DNA from: Hydractinia symbiolongicarpus
Lineage: Eukaryota > Cnidaria > Hydrozoa > Anthoathecata > Hydractiniidae
NCBI RefSeq assembly: GCF_029227915.1
Contig: NC_079876.1
Coordinates: 38,919,828 to 38,983,827, forward strand
DNA length: 64,000 bases
Direction of reading: 5' to 3'
The position numbers and the translations under genes are program-made. This document shows, piece by piece, positions 10,141 to 22,779 of the stretch. The notes under the pieces are model-generated. The model was not told the DNA's origin. It saw only the letters and a list, made by a program, of their open reading frames with translations, and made no database searches. Each line of letters opens with the position of its first letter. The first letter of the stretch is position 1.

Positions 10141-12439
10141 ATGAAAACATTTTGAAAACTACAAGTCTCATGCGTTTTAGTGGTGAAAAAATAAATTAAA
10201 AAATCGTTCGGGAAATGAGTTTACTCCCTGGGTACTTTCTTTGGATACTTTTGACTATACGGGCCGAGTCCGGGATTTACGAGAAATCGCAGGTTTTCGT
10301 TTGCCGGCGATTAAACTTCTTTTATTCAGCGTCTCATCAAAAATGAAAACATTTTTGAAAACTACAAGTCTCATGCGTTTTAGTGGTGAAAAAATAATTT
10401 AAAAATTCGTTAGGGAAATGAGTTTACTCACTGGGTACTTTCCTTGTATATTTTTGACTAAACGGGCCGAGACCGGGATTTACGGGAAATCGCGGATTTT
10501 CGTTTGCCGGCGATTAAACTTCTTTTATTCAGCGTCTCATCAAAAATGAAAACATTTTTAAAAACTACAAGTCTCATGGGTTGTAGTGGTGAAAAAATAA
10601 TTTAAAAAAACGTTCGGGAAATGAGTTTACACCCTGGGTACTTTCTTTGTATACTTTTGACTATACGGGCCGAGTCCGGGATTTACGGGAAATCGCAGGT
10701 TTTCGTTTGCCGGCGATTAAACTTCTTTTATTCAGCGTCTCATCAAAAATGAAAACATATTTAAAAACTACAAGTCTTATGCGTTGTAGTGGTGAAAAAA
10801 TAATTTAAAAAATCGTCCGAGAAATGAGTTTACACCCTGGGTTCTATCTTTGTATACTTTTGACTATACGGGCCGAGTCTGGGATTTACGGGAAATCGCA
10901 GGTTTTCGTTTGCCGGCGATTAAACCACTTTCATTAAGCGTCTCATCAAAAATAAAAAGATTTCTGAAAACTACAAGTCTCATGCGTTTTAGTGGTGAAA
11001 AAATAATTTAAAAAATCGTTCGGGAAATGAGTTTACTCCCTGGGTACTTTCTTTGTATATATTCGACTATACGGGCCAAGCCCGGGATTTACGGGAAATC
11101 GCGGATTTTGTTTGCCAGCGATTAAACTTCTTTTACTCAGCGTCTCATCAAAAATGAAAACATTTTTAAAAACTACAAGTCTCATGCGTTGTAGTGGTGA
11201 AAAAATAATTTAAAAAATCGTTCGGGAAATGAGTTTACTCCCTGGGTACTTTCTTTGTATACTTTTGACTATACGGGCCGAGTCCGGGATTTACGGGAAA
11301 TCGCGGGTTTTCGTTTGCCGGCGATTAAACTTCTTTTATTCAGCGTCTCATCAAAAATGAAAACATTTTTAAAAACTACAAGTCTCATGCGTTGTAGTGG
11401 TGAAAAAATAATTTAAAAAATCGTTCGCGAAATGAGTTTACACCCTGGGTTCTTTCTTTGTATACTTTTGACTATACGGGCCGAGTCTGGGATTTACGGG
11501 AAATCGCAGGTTTTCGTTTGCCGGCGATTAAACCACTTTCATTAAGCGTCTCATCAAAAATGAAACGATTTCTGAAAACTACAAGTCTCATGCGTTTTAG
11601 TGGTGAAAAAATAATTTAAAAAATCGTTCGGGAAATGAGTTTACTCCCTGGGTACTTTCTTTATCTACTTTTGACTATACGGGCCGAGTCCGGGATTTAC
11701 GGGAAATCGTAGGTTTTCGTTTGCCGGCGATTAAACTTCTTTTATTCAGCGTCTCATCAAAAATGAAAACATTTTGAAAACTACAAGTCTCATACGTTTT
11801 AGTGGTGAAAAATTAAATTAAAAAATCGTTCGGGAAATGAGTTTACTCCCTGGGTACTATCTTTGTATACTTTTGACTATACGGGCCGAGTCCGGGATTT
11901 ACGGGAAATCGCAGGTTTTCGTTTGCCGGCGATTAAACTTCTTTTATTCAGCGTCTCATCAGAAATGAAAACATTTTTGAAAACTACAAGTCTCACGCGT
12001 TTTAGTGGTGAAAAAATAATTTAAAACTTCGTTAGGGAAATGAGTTTACTCACTGGGTACTTTCCTTGTATACTTTTGACTATACGGGCCGAGACCGGGA
12101 TTTACGGGAAATCGCGGATTTTCGTTTGCCGGCGATTAAACTTCTTTTATTCAGCGTCTCATCAAAAATGAAAACATTTTTAAAAACTACAAGTCTCATG
12201 CGTTGTAGTGGTGAAAAAATAATTTAAAAAATCGTTCGCCAAATGAGTTTACACCCTGGGTTCTTTCTTTGTATACTTTTGACTATACGGGCCGAGTCTT
12301 GGATTTACGGGAAATCGCAGGTTTTCGTTTGCCGGCGATTAATCCACTTTCATTAAGCGTCTCATCAAAAATGAAAAGATTTCTGAAAACTACAAGTCTC
12401 ATGCGTTTTAGTGGTGAAAAAATAATTTAAAAATTCGTT

Positions 12440-15400
12440 CGGGAAATGAGTTTATTCCTTGGGTACTTTCTTTGTCTACTTTTGACTATACGGGCCGAGA
12501 CCGGGTTTTACGGGAAATCGCAGGTTTTCGTTTGCCGGCGATTAAACTTCTTTTATTCAGCGTCTCATGAAAAATGAAAACATTTTGAAAACTACAAGTC
12601 TCATGCGTTTTAGTGGTGAAAAAATAAATTAAAAAATCGTTCGGGAAATGAGTTTACTCCCTGGGTACTATCTTTGTATACTTTTGACTATACGGCCAAG
12701 CCTGGGATTTACGGGAAATCGCGGGTTTTCGTTTGCCGGCGATTAAACTTCTTTTATTCAGCGTCTCATCAGAAATGAAAACATTTTTGAAAACTACAAG
12801 TCTCATGCGTTTTAGTGGTGAAAAAAAAATTTAAAAAATCGTTCGGGAAATGAGTTTACACCCTGGGTACTTTCTTTGTATGCTTTTGAGTATACGGGCC
12901 GAGTCCGGGATTTACGGGAAATCGCAGGTTTTCGTTTGCCGGCGATTAAACTTCTTTTATTCAGCTTCTCATCAAAAATGAAAACATTTTTGAAAACTAT
13001 AAGTCTCATGCGTTTTAGTGGTGAAAAAATAATTTAAAAATTCGTTAGGGAAATGAGTTTACTCACTGGGTACTTTCCTTGTATACTTTTGACTTTACGG
13101 GCCGAGATCGCGATTTTCGGGAAATCGCGGATTTTTGTTTGCTGGCGATTAAACTTCTTTTATTCAGCGTCTCATCAAAAATGAAAACATTTTTAAAAAC
13201 TACAAGTCTCATGCGTTGTAGTGGTGAAAAAATAATTTAAAAAATCGTTCGGGAAATGAGTTTACTCCCTGGGTACTTTCTTTGTATACTTTTGACTATA
13301 CGGGCCGAGTCCGGGATTTACGGGAAATCGCGGGTTTTCGTTTGCCGGCGATTAAACTTCTTTTATTCAGCGTCTCATCAAAAATGAAAACATTTTTAAA
13401 AACTACAAGTCTCATGGGCTTTAGTGGTGAAATAATAATTTAAAAAATCGTTTGGGAAATTAGTTTACTCCCTGGGTACTTTCTTTGTATACTTTTGACT
13501 ACACGGGCCGAGTCCGGGATTTACGGGAAATCGCAGGTTTTCGTTTGCCGGCGATTAAAATTCTTTTACTCAGCGTCTCATCAAAAATGAAAACATTTTT
13601 GAAAACCACAAGTCTCATGCGTTTTAGTGGTGAAAAAATAAATTAAAAAATCGTTCGGGAAATGAGTTTACACCCTGGGTACTTTCTTTGTATGCTTTTG
13701 AGTATACGGGCCGAGTCCGGGATTTACGGGAAATCGCAGGTTTTCGTTTGCCGGCGATTAAACTTCTTTTATTCAGCGTCTCATCAAAAATGAAAACATT
13801 TTTGAAAACTATAAGTCTCATGCGTTTTAGTGGTGAAAAAATAATTTAAAATTTCGTTAGGGAAATGAGTTTACTCACTGGGTACTTTCCTTGTATACTT
13901 TTGACTATACGGGCCGAGATCGGGATTTTCGGAAAATCGCGGATTTTTGTTTGCCGGCGATTAAACTTATTTTATTCAGCGTCTCATCAAAAATGAAAAC
14001 ATTTTTAAAACTACAAGTCTCATGCGTTGTAGTGGTGAAAAAATAATTTAAAAAATCGTTCGGGAAATGAGTTTACTCCCTGGGTACTTTCTTTGTATAA
14101 TTTTGACTATACGGGCCGAGTCCGGGATTTACGGGAAATCGCGGGTTTTCGTTTGCCGGCGATTAAACTTCTTTTATTCAGCGTCTCATCAAAAATGAAA
14201 ACATTTTTAAAAACTACAAGTCTCATGGGCTTTAGTGGTGAAATAATAATTTAAAAAATCGTTTGGGAAATTAGTTTACTCCCTGGGTACTTTCTTTGTA
14301 TACTTTTGACTACACGGGCCGAGTCCGGGATTTACGGGAAATCGCAGGTTTTCGTTTGCCGGCGATTAAAATTCTTTTATTCAGCGTCTCATCAAAAATG
14401 AAAACATTTTTGAAAACTACAAGTCTCATGCGTTTTAGTGGTGAAAAAATAAATTAAAAAATCGTTCGGGAAATGAGTTTACTCCCTGGGTACTTTCTTT
14501 GTATACTTTTGACTATACGGGCCGAGTCCGGGATTTACGGGAAATCGCAGGTTTTCGTTTGCCGGCGATTAAAATTCTTTTATTCAGCGTCTCATCAAAA
14601 ATGAAAACATTTTTGAAAAATACAAGTCTCATGCGTTTTAGTGGTGAAAAAATAAATTAAAAAATCGTTCGGGAAATGAGTTTACTCCCTGGGTACTTTC
14701 TTTGTATACTTTTGACTACACGGGCCGAGTCCGGGATATGGGAAATCGCAGGTTTTCGTTTGCCGGCGATTAAAATTCTTTTATTCAGCGTCTCATCAAA
14801 AATGAAAACATTTTGGAAAAATACAAGTCTCATGCGTTTTAGTGGTGAAAAAATAAGATAAAAAATCGTTCGGGAAATGAGTTTACTCCCTGGGTACTAT
14901 CTTTGTATACTTTTGACTATACGGGCCAAGCCCGGGATTTACGGGAAATCGCGGGTTTTCGTTTGCCGGCGATTTAACCTCTTTCATTAAGCGTCTCATC
15001 AAAAATGAAAATATTTTTAAAAACTACAAGTCTCATGCGTTTTAGTGGTGAAAAAAAAATTTAAAAAATCGTTCGGGAAATGAGTTTACTTCCTGGGTAC
15101 TTTCTTTGTATACATTCGAGTATACGGGCCAAGCCGGGATTTACGGGAAATCGCGGGATATCGTTTGCCGGCGATTAAACCTCTTTTATTAAGCGTCTCA
15201 TCAAAAATGAAAACATTTTTAAAAACTACAAGTCTCATGGGCTTTAGTGGTGAGATAATAATTTAAAAAATCACTCGGGAAATGAGTTTACTCCCTGGGT
15301 ACTTTCTTTGTATACATTCGACTATACGGGCCAAGCCCGGGATTTACAGGAAATCGCGGATTTTCGTTTGCCGGCGATTAAACTTCTTTTATTCAGCGTC

Positions 15401-15830
15401 TCATCAAAAATGAAAACATATTTAAAAACTACAAGTCTCATGCGTTGTAGTGGTGAAAAAATAATTTAAAAAATCGTTCGAGAAATGAGTTTACACCCTG
15501 GGTTCTATCTTTGTATACTTTTGACTATACGGGCCGAGTCTGGGATTTACGGGAAATCGCAGGTTTTCGTTTGCCGGCGATTAAACCACTTTCATTAAGC
15601 GTCTCATCAAAAATAAAAAGATTTCTGAAAACTACAAGTCTTATGCGTTTTAGTGGTGAAAAAATAATTTAAAAAATCGTTCGGGAAATGAGTTTACTCC
15701 CTGGGTACTTTCTTTGTATACATTCGACTATACGGGCCAAGCCCGGGATTTACGGGAAATCGCGGATTTTTGTTTGCCGGCGATTAAACTTCTTTTATTC
15801 AGCGTCTCATCAAAAATGAAAACATTTTTA
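12440..15830 (+). repeat. Block duplicated at 22.78-25.77 kb (upstream copy)
   Basis: The sequence from the rare TTTATTCCTTGGG / TTTGTCTAC unit (12451) to the ATAAAAAGATTT / AGTCTTATGCG unit (15613) is matched in order from 22794 to about 25770. The offset is 10343 bp at the start and about 9940 bp from 13178 onwards. The change of about 405 bp is two monomers (near 12775-13180) present here and absent in the other copy. Shared rare variants include CTCATGAAAAATG, GTATGCTTTTGAGTATAC, TTGGAAAAATAC, AAAATATTTTT and GGGATATCG. Confidence 0.85.
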
Positions 15831-18800
15831 AAAACTACAAGTCTCATGCGTTGTAGTGGTGAAAAAATAATTTAAAAAATCGTTCGCGAAATGAGTTTAC
15901 ACCCTGGGTTCTTTCTTTGTATACTTTTGACTATACGGGCCGAGTCTGGGATTTACGGGAAATCGCAGGTTTTCGTTTGCCGGCGATTAAACCACTTTCA
16001 TTAAGCGTCTCATCAAAAATGAAACGATTTCTGAAAACTACAAGTCTCATGCGTTTTAGTGGTGAAAAAATAATTTAAAAAATCGTTCGGGAAATGAGTT
16101 TACTCCCTGGGTACTTTCTTTATCTACTTTTGACTATACGGGCCGAGTCCGGGATTTACGGAAATCGTAGGTTTTCGTTTGCCGGCGATTAAACTTCTTT
16201 TATTCAGCGTCTCATCAAAAATGAAAACATTTTTGAAAACTACAAGTCTCACGCGTTTTAGTGGTGAAAAAATAATTTAAAACTTCGTTAGGGAAATGAG
16301 TTTACTCACTGGGTACTTTCCTTGTATACTTTTGACTATACGGGCCGAGACCGGGATTTACGGGAAATCGCGGATTTTCGTTTGCCAGCGATTAAACTTC
16401 TTTTATTCAGCGTCTCATCAAAAATGAAAACATTTTTAAAAACTACAAGTCTCATGCGTTGTAGTGGTGAAAAAATAATTTAAAAAATCGTTCGCGAAAT
16501 GAGTTTACACCCTGGGTTCTTTCTTTGTATACTTTTGACTATACGGGCCGAGTCTGGGATTTACGGGAAATCGCAGGTTTTCGTTTGCCGGCGATTAATC
16601 CACTTTCATTAAACGTCTCATCAAAAATATAAAAATTTCTGAAAACTACAAGTCTCATGCGTTTTAGTGGTGAAAAAATAATTTAAAAAATCACTCGGGA
16701 AATGAGTTTACTCCCTGGGTACTTTCTTTGTATACATTCGACTATACGGGCCAAGCCCGGGATTTACGGGAAATCGCGGATTTTCGTTTGCCGGCGATTA
16801 AACTTCTTTTATTCAGCGTCTCATCAAAAATGAAAACATTTTTAAAAACTACAAGTCTCATGCGTTGTAGTGGTGAAAAAATAATTTAAAAAATCGTTCG
16901 CGAAATGAGTTTACACCCTGGGTTCTTTCTTTGTATACTTTTGACTATACGGGCCGAGTCTGGGATTTACGGGAAATCGCAGGTTTTCGTTTGCCGGCGA
17001 TTAATCCACTTTCATTAAACGTCTCATCAAAAATATAAAAATTTCTGAAAACTACAAGTCTCATGCGTTTTAGTGGTGAAAAAATAATTTAAAAAATCAC
17101 TCGGGAAATGAGTTTACTCCCTGGGTACTTTCTTTGTATACATTCGACTATACGGGCCAAGCCCGGGATTTACGGGAAATCGCGGATTTTCGTTTGCCGG
17201 CGATTAAACTTCTTTTATTCAGCGTCTCATCAAAAATGAAAACATATTTAAAAACTACAAGTCTCATGCGTTGTAGTGGTGAAAAAATAATTTAAAAAAT
17301 CGTTCGGGAAATGAGTTTACACCCTGGGTTCTATCTTTGTATACTTTTGACTATACGGGCCGAGTCTGGGATTTACGGGAAATCGCAGGTTTTCGTTTGC
17401 CGGCGATTAAACCACTTTCATTAAGCGTCTCATCAAAAATAAAAAGATTTCTGAAAACTACAAGTCTTATGCGTTTTAGTGGTGAAAAAATAATTTAAAA
17501 AATCGTTTGGGAAATGAGTTTACTCCCTGGGTACTTTCTTTGTATACATTCGACTATACGGGCCAAGCCCGGGATTTACGGGAAATCGCGGATTTTTGTT
17601 TGCCGGCGATTAAACTTCTTTTATTCAGCGTCTCATCAAAAATTAAAACATTTTTAAAAACTACAAGTCTCATGCGTTGTAGTGGTGAAAAAATAATTTA
17701 AAAAATCGTTCGGGAAATGAGTTTACTCCCTGGGTACTTTCTTTGTATACTTTTGACTATACGGGCCGAGTCCGAAATTTACGGGAAATCGCGGATTTTT
17801 GTTTGCCGGCGATTAAACTTCTTTTATTCAGCGTCTCATCAAAAATGAAAACATTTTTAAAAACTACAAGTCTCATGCGTTGTAGTGGTGAAAAAATAAT
17901 TTAAAAAATCGTTCGCAAAATGAGTTTACACCCTGGGTTCTTTCTTTGTATACTTTTGACTATACGGGCCGAGTCTGGGATTTACGGGAAATCGCAGGTT
18001 TTCGTTTGCCGGCGATTAAACCACTTTCATTAAGCGTCTCATCAAAAATGAAACGATTTCTGAAAACTACAAGTCTCATGCGTTTTAGTGGTGAAAAAAT
18101 AATTTAAAAAATCGTTCGGGAAATGAGTTTACTCCCTGGGTACTTTCTTTATCTACTTTTGACTATACGGGCCGAGTCCGGGATTTACGGAAATCGTAGG
18201 TTTTCGTTTGCCGGCGATTAAACTTCTTTTATTCAGCGTCTCATCAAAAATGAAAACATTTTTGAAAACTACAAGTCTCACGCGTTTTAGTGGTGAAAAA
18301 ATAATTTAAAACTTCGTTAGGGAAATGAGTTTACTCACTGGGTACTTTCCTTGTATACTTTTGACTATACGGGCCGAGACCGGGATTTACGGGAAATCGC
18401 GGATTTTCGTTTGCCGGCGATTAAACTTCTTTTATTCAGCGTCTCATCAAAAATGAAAACATTTTTAAAAACTACAAGTCTCATGCGTTGTAGTGGTGAA
18501 AAAATAATTTAAAAAATCGTTCGCGAAATGAGTTTACACCCTGGGTTCTTTCTTTGTATACTTTTGACTATACGGGCCGAGTCTGGGATTTACGGGAAAT
18601 CGCAGGTTTTCGTTTGCCGGCGATTAATCCACTTTCATTAAACGTCTCATCAAAAATATAAAAATTTCTGAAAACTACAAGTCTCATGCGTTTTAGTGGT
18701 GAAAAAATAATTTAAAAAATCACTCGGGAAATGAGTTTACTCCCTGGGTACTTTCTTTGTATACATTCGACTATACGGGCCAAGCCCGGGATTTACGGGA

Positions 18801-21800
18801 AATCGCGGATTTTCGTTTGCCGGCGATTAAACTTCTTTTATTCAGCGTCTCATCAAAAATGAAAACATTTTTAAAAACTACAAGTCTCATGCGTTGTAGT
18901 GGTGAAAAAATAATTTAAAAAATCGTTCGCGAAATGAGTTTACACCCTGGGTTCTTTCTTTGTATACTTTTGACTATACGGGCCGAGTCTGGGATTTACG
19001 GGAAATCGCAGGTTTTCGTTTGCCGGCGATTAATCCACTTTCATTAAACGTCTCATCAAAAATATAAAAATTTCTGAAAACTACAAGTCTCATGCGTTTT
19101 AGTGGTGAAAAAATAATTTAAAAAATCACTCGGGAAATGAGTTTACTCCCTGGGTACTTTCTTTGTATACATTCGACTATACGGGCCAAGCCCGGGATTT
19201 ACGGGAAATCGCGGATTTTCGTTTGCCGGCGATTAAACTTCTTTTATTCAGCGTCTCATCAAAAATGAAAACATATTTAAAAACTACAAGTCTCATGCGT
19301 TGTAGTGGTGAAAAAATAATTTAAAAAATCGTTCGAGAAATGAGTTTACACCCTGGGTTCTATCTTTGTATACTTTTGACTATACGGGCCGAGTCTGGGA
19401 TTTACGGGAAATCGCAGGTTTTCGTTTGCCGGCGATTAAACCACTTTCATTAAGCGTCTCATCAAAAATAAAAAGATTTCTGAAAACTACAAGTCTTATG
19501 CGTTTTAGTGGTGAAAAAATAATTTAAAAAATCGTTTGGGAAATGAGTTTACTCCCTGGGTACTTTCTTTGTATACATTCGACTATACAGGCCAAGCCCG
19601 GGATTTACGGGAAATCGCGGATTTTTGTTTGCCGGCGATTAAACTTCTTTTATTCAGCGTCTCATCAAAAATGAAAACATTTTTAAAAACTACAAGTCTC
19701 ATGCGTTGTAGTGGTGAAAAAATAATTTAAAAAATCGTTCGGGAAATGAGTTTACTCCCTGGGTACTTTCTTTGTATACTTTTGACTATACGGGCCGAGT
19801 CCGAAATTTACGGGAAATCGCGGGTTTTCGTTTGCCGGCGATTAAACTTCTTTTATTCAGCGTCTCATCAAAAATGAAAACATTTTTAAAAACTACAAGT
19901 CTCATGCGTTGTAGTGGTGAAAAAATAATTTAAAAAATCGTTCGCAAAATGAGTTTACACCCTGGGTTCTTTCTTTGTATACTTTTGACTATACGGGCCG
20001 AGTCTGGGATTTACGGGAAATCGCAGGTTTTCGTTTGCCGGCGATTAAACCACTTTCATTAAGCGTCTCATCGAAAATGAAACGATTTCTGAAAACTACA
20101 AGTCTCATGCGTTTTAGTGGTGAAAAAATAATTTAAAAAATCGTTCGGGAAATGAGTTTACTCCCTGGGTACTTTCTTTATCTACTTTTGACTATACGGG
20201 CCGAGTCCGGGATTTACGGAAATCGTAGGTTTTCGTTTGCCGGCGATTAAACTTCTTTTATTCAGCGTCTCATCAAAAATGAAAACATTTTTGAAAACTA
20301 CAAGTCTCACGCGTTTTAGTGGTGAAAAAATAATTTAAAACTTCGTTAGGGAAATGAGTTTACTCACTGGGTACTTTCCTTGTATACTTTTGACTATACG
20401 GGCCGAGACCGGGATTTACGGGAAATCGCGGATTTTCGTTTGCCGGCGATTAAACTTCTTTTATTCAGCGTCTCATCAAAAATGAAAACATTTTTAAAAA
20501 CTACAAGTCTCATGCGTTGTAGTGGTGAAAAAATAATTTAAAAAATCGTTCGCGAAATGAGTTTACACCCTGGGTTCTTTCTTTGTATACTTTTGACTAT
20601 ACGGGCCGAGTCTGGGATTTACGGGAAATCGCAGGTTTTCGTTTGCCGGCGATTAATCCACTTTCATTAAACGTCTCATCAAAAATATAAAAATTTCTGA
20701 AAACTACAAGTCTCATGCGTTTTAGTGGTGAAAAAATAATTTAAAAAATCACTCGGGAAATGAGTTTACTCCCTGGGTACTTTCTTTGTATACATTCGAC
20801 TATACGGGCCAAGCCCGGGATTTACGGGAAATCGCGGATTTTCGTTTGCCGGCGATTAAACTTCTTTTATTCAGCGTCTCATCAAAAATGAAAACATTTT
20901 TAAAAACTACAAGTCTCATGCGTTGTAGTGGTGAAAAAATAATTTAAAAAATCGTTCGCGAAATGAGTTTACACCCTGGGTTCTTTCTTTGTATACTTTT
21001 GACTATACGGGCCGAGTCTGGGATTTACGGGAAATCGCAGGTTTTCGTTTGCCGGCGATTAATCCACTTTCATTAAACGTCTCATCAAAAATATAAAAAT
21101 TTCTGAAAACTACAAGTCTCATGCGTTTTAGTGGTGAAAAAATAATTTAGAAAATCACTCGGGAAATGAGTTTACTCCCTGGGTACTTTCTTTGTATACA
21201 TTCGACTATACGGGCCAAGCCCGGGATTTACGGGAAATCGCGGATTTTCGTTTGCCGGCGATTAAACTTCTTTTATTCAGCGTCTCATCAAAAATGAAAA
21301 CATATTTAAAAACTACAAGTCTCATGCGTTGTAGTGGTGAAAAAATAATTTAAAAAATCGTACGAGAAATGAGTTTACACCCTGGGTTCTATCTTTGTAT
21401 ACTTTTGACTATACGGGCCGAGTCTGGGATTTACGGGAAATCGCAGGTTTTCGTTTGCCGGCGATTAAACCACTTTCATTAAGCGTCTCATCAAAAATAA
21501 AAAGATTTCTGAAAACTACAAGTCTTATGCGTTTTAGTGGTGAAAAAATAATTTAAAAAATCGTTTGGGAAATGAGTTTACTCCCTGGGTACTTTCTTTG
21601 TATACATTCGACTATACGGGCCAAGCCCGGGATTTACGGAAAATCGCGGATTTTTGTTTGCCGGCGATTAAACTTCTTTTATTCAGCGTCTCATCAAAAA
21701 TGAAAACATTTTTAAAAACTACAAGTCTCATGCGTTGTAGTGGTGAAAAAATAATTTAAAAAATCGTTCGGGAAATGAGTTTACTCCCTGGGTACTTTCT

Positions 21801-22757
21801 TTGTATACTTTTGACTATACGGGCCGAGTCCGAAATTTACGGGAAATCGCGGGTTTTCGTTTGCCGGCGATTAAACTTCTTTTATTCAGCGTCTCATCAA
21901 AAATGAAAACATTTTTAAAAACTACAAGTCTCATGCGTTGTAGTGGTGAAAAAATAATTTAAAAAATCGTTCGCAAAATGAGTTTACACCCTGGGTTCTT
22001 TCTTTGTATACTTTTGACTATACGGGCCGAGTCTGGGATTTACGGGAAATCGCAGGTTTTCGTTTGCCGGCGATTAAACCACTTTCATTAAGCGTCTCAT
22101 CGAAAATGAAACGATTTCTGAAAACTACAAGTCTCATGCGTTTTAGTGGTGAAAAAATAATTTAAAAAATCGTTCGGGAAATGAGTTTACTCCCTGGGTA
22201 CTTTCTTTATCTACTTTTGACTATACGGGCCGAGTCCGGGATTTACGGAAATCGTAGGTTTTCGTTTGCCGGCGATTAAACTTCTTTTATTCAGCGTCTC
22301 ATCAAAAATGAAAACATTTTTGAAAACTACAAGTCCCACGCGTTTTAGTGGTGAAAAAATAATTTAAAACTTCGTTAGGGAAATGAGTTTACTCACTGGC
22401 TACTTTCCTTGTATACTTTTGACTATACGGGCCGAGACCGGGATTTACGGGAAATCGCGGATTTTCGTTTGCCGGCGATTAAACTTCTTTTATTCAGCGT
22501 CTCATCAAAAATGAAAACATTTTTAAAAACTACAAGTCTCATGCGTTGTAGTGGTGAAAAAATAATTTAAAAAATCGTTCGCGAAATGAGTTTACACCCT
22601 GGGTTCTTTCTTTGTATACTTTTGACTATACGGGCCGAGTCTGGGATTTACGGGAAATCGCAGGTTTTCGTTTGCCGGCGATTAATCCACTTTCATTAAA
22701 CGTCTCATCAAAAATATAAAAATTTCTGAAAACTACAAGTCTCATGCGTTTTAGTGG
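15410..22757 (+). repeat. 10-monomer higher-order repeat, period 2029 bp
   Basis: The ACATATTTAAAAAC monomer starts at 15410, 17236, 19265 and 21294. The last three are exactly 2029 bp apart; the first is 1826 bp away because one monomer (equivalent to 17642) is missing from that copy. The unit holds a nested dimer: the AATATAAAAATTTCTG + CACTCGGG pair occurs twice, 406 bp apart (near 18656/19062 and 20685/21091). Corresponding copies differ by only a handful of substitutions over 2 kb by eye, while neighbouring monomers differ substantially. The last copy (from 21294) is left near 22757, where it joins the downstream duplicated block. Confidence 0.92.
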
Positions 22758-22779
22758 TGAAAAAATAATTTAAAAAATC

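Larger units (their letters stand above)
8286..12200 (+). repeat. Loose 10- to 12-monomer higher-order repeat
   Basis: Matching monomers occur at several offsets. The TTTAAAAAAACG unit near 8520 recurs near 10546 (about 10 monomers). The GCGGATTTTTG unit ending in TTTTACTCAGCG near 8880 recurs near 11100 (about 11). The CTCATACG unit near 9330 and the CTCACGCG unit at 9534 recur near 11763 and at 11965 (about 12). Offsets that change by whole monomers indicate insertion or loss of single monomers since the block duplicated. Noncoding. Confidence 0.72.

Noticed and set aside
21605-21625. CENP-B box-like motif in the ATTCGACTATACGGG variants
   Set aside because: The CENP-B core requires TTCG, four bases, A, two bases, CGGG. 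Here TTCG and CGGG are one base too close and the key A is not in place. At best a coincidental near-match; no other position in the monomer fits on either strand.
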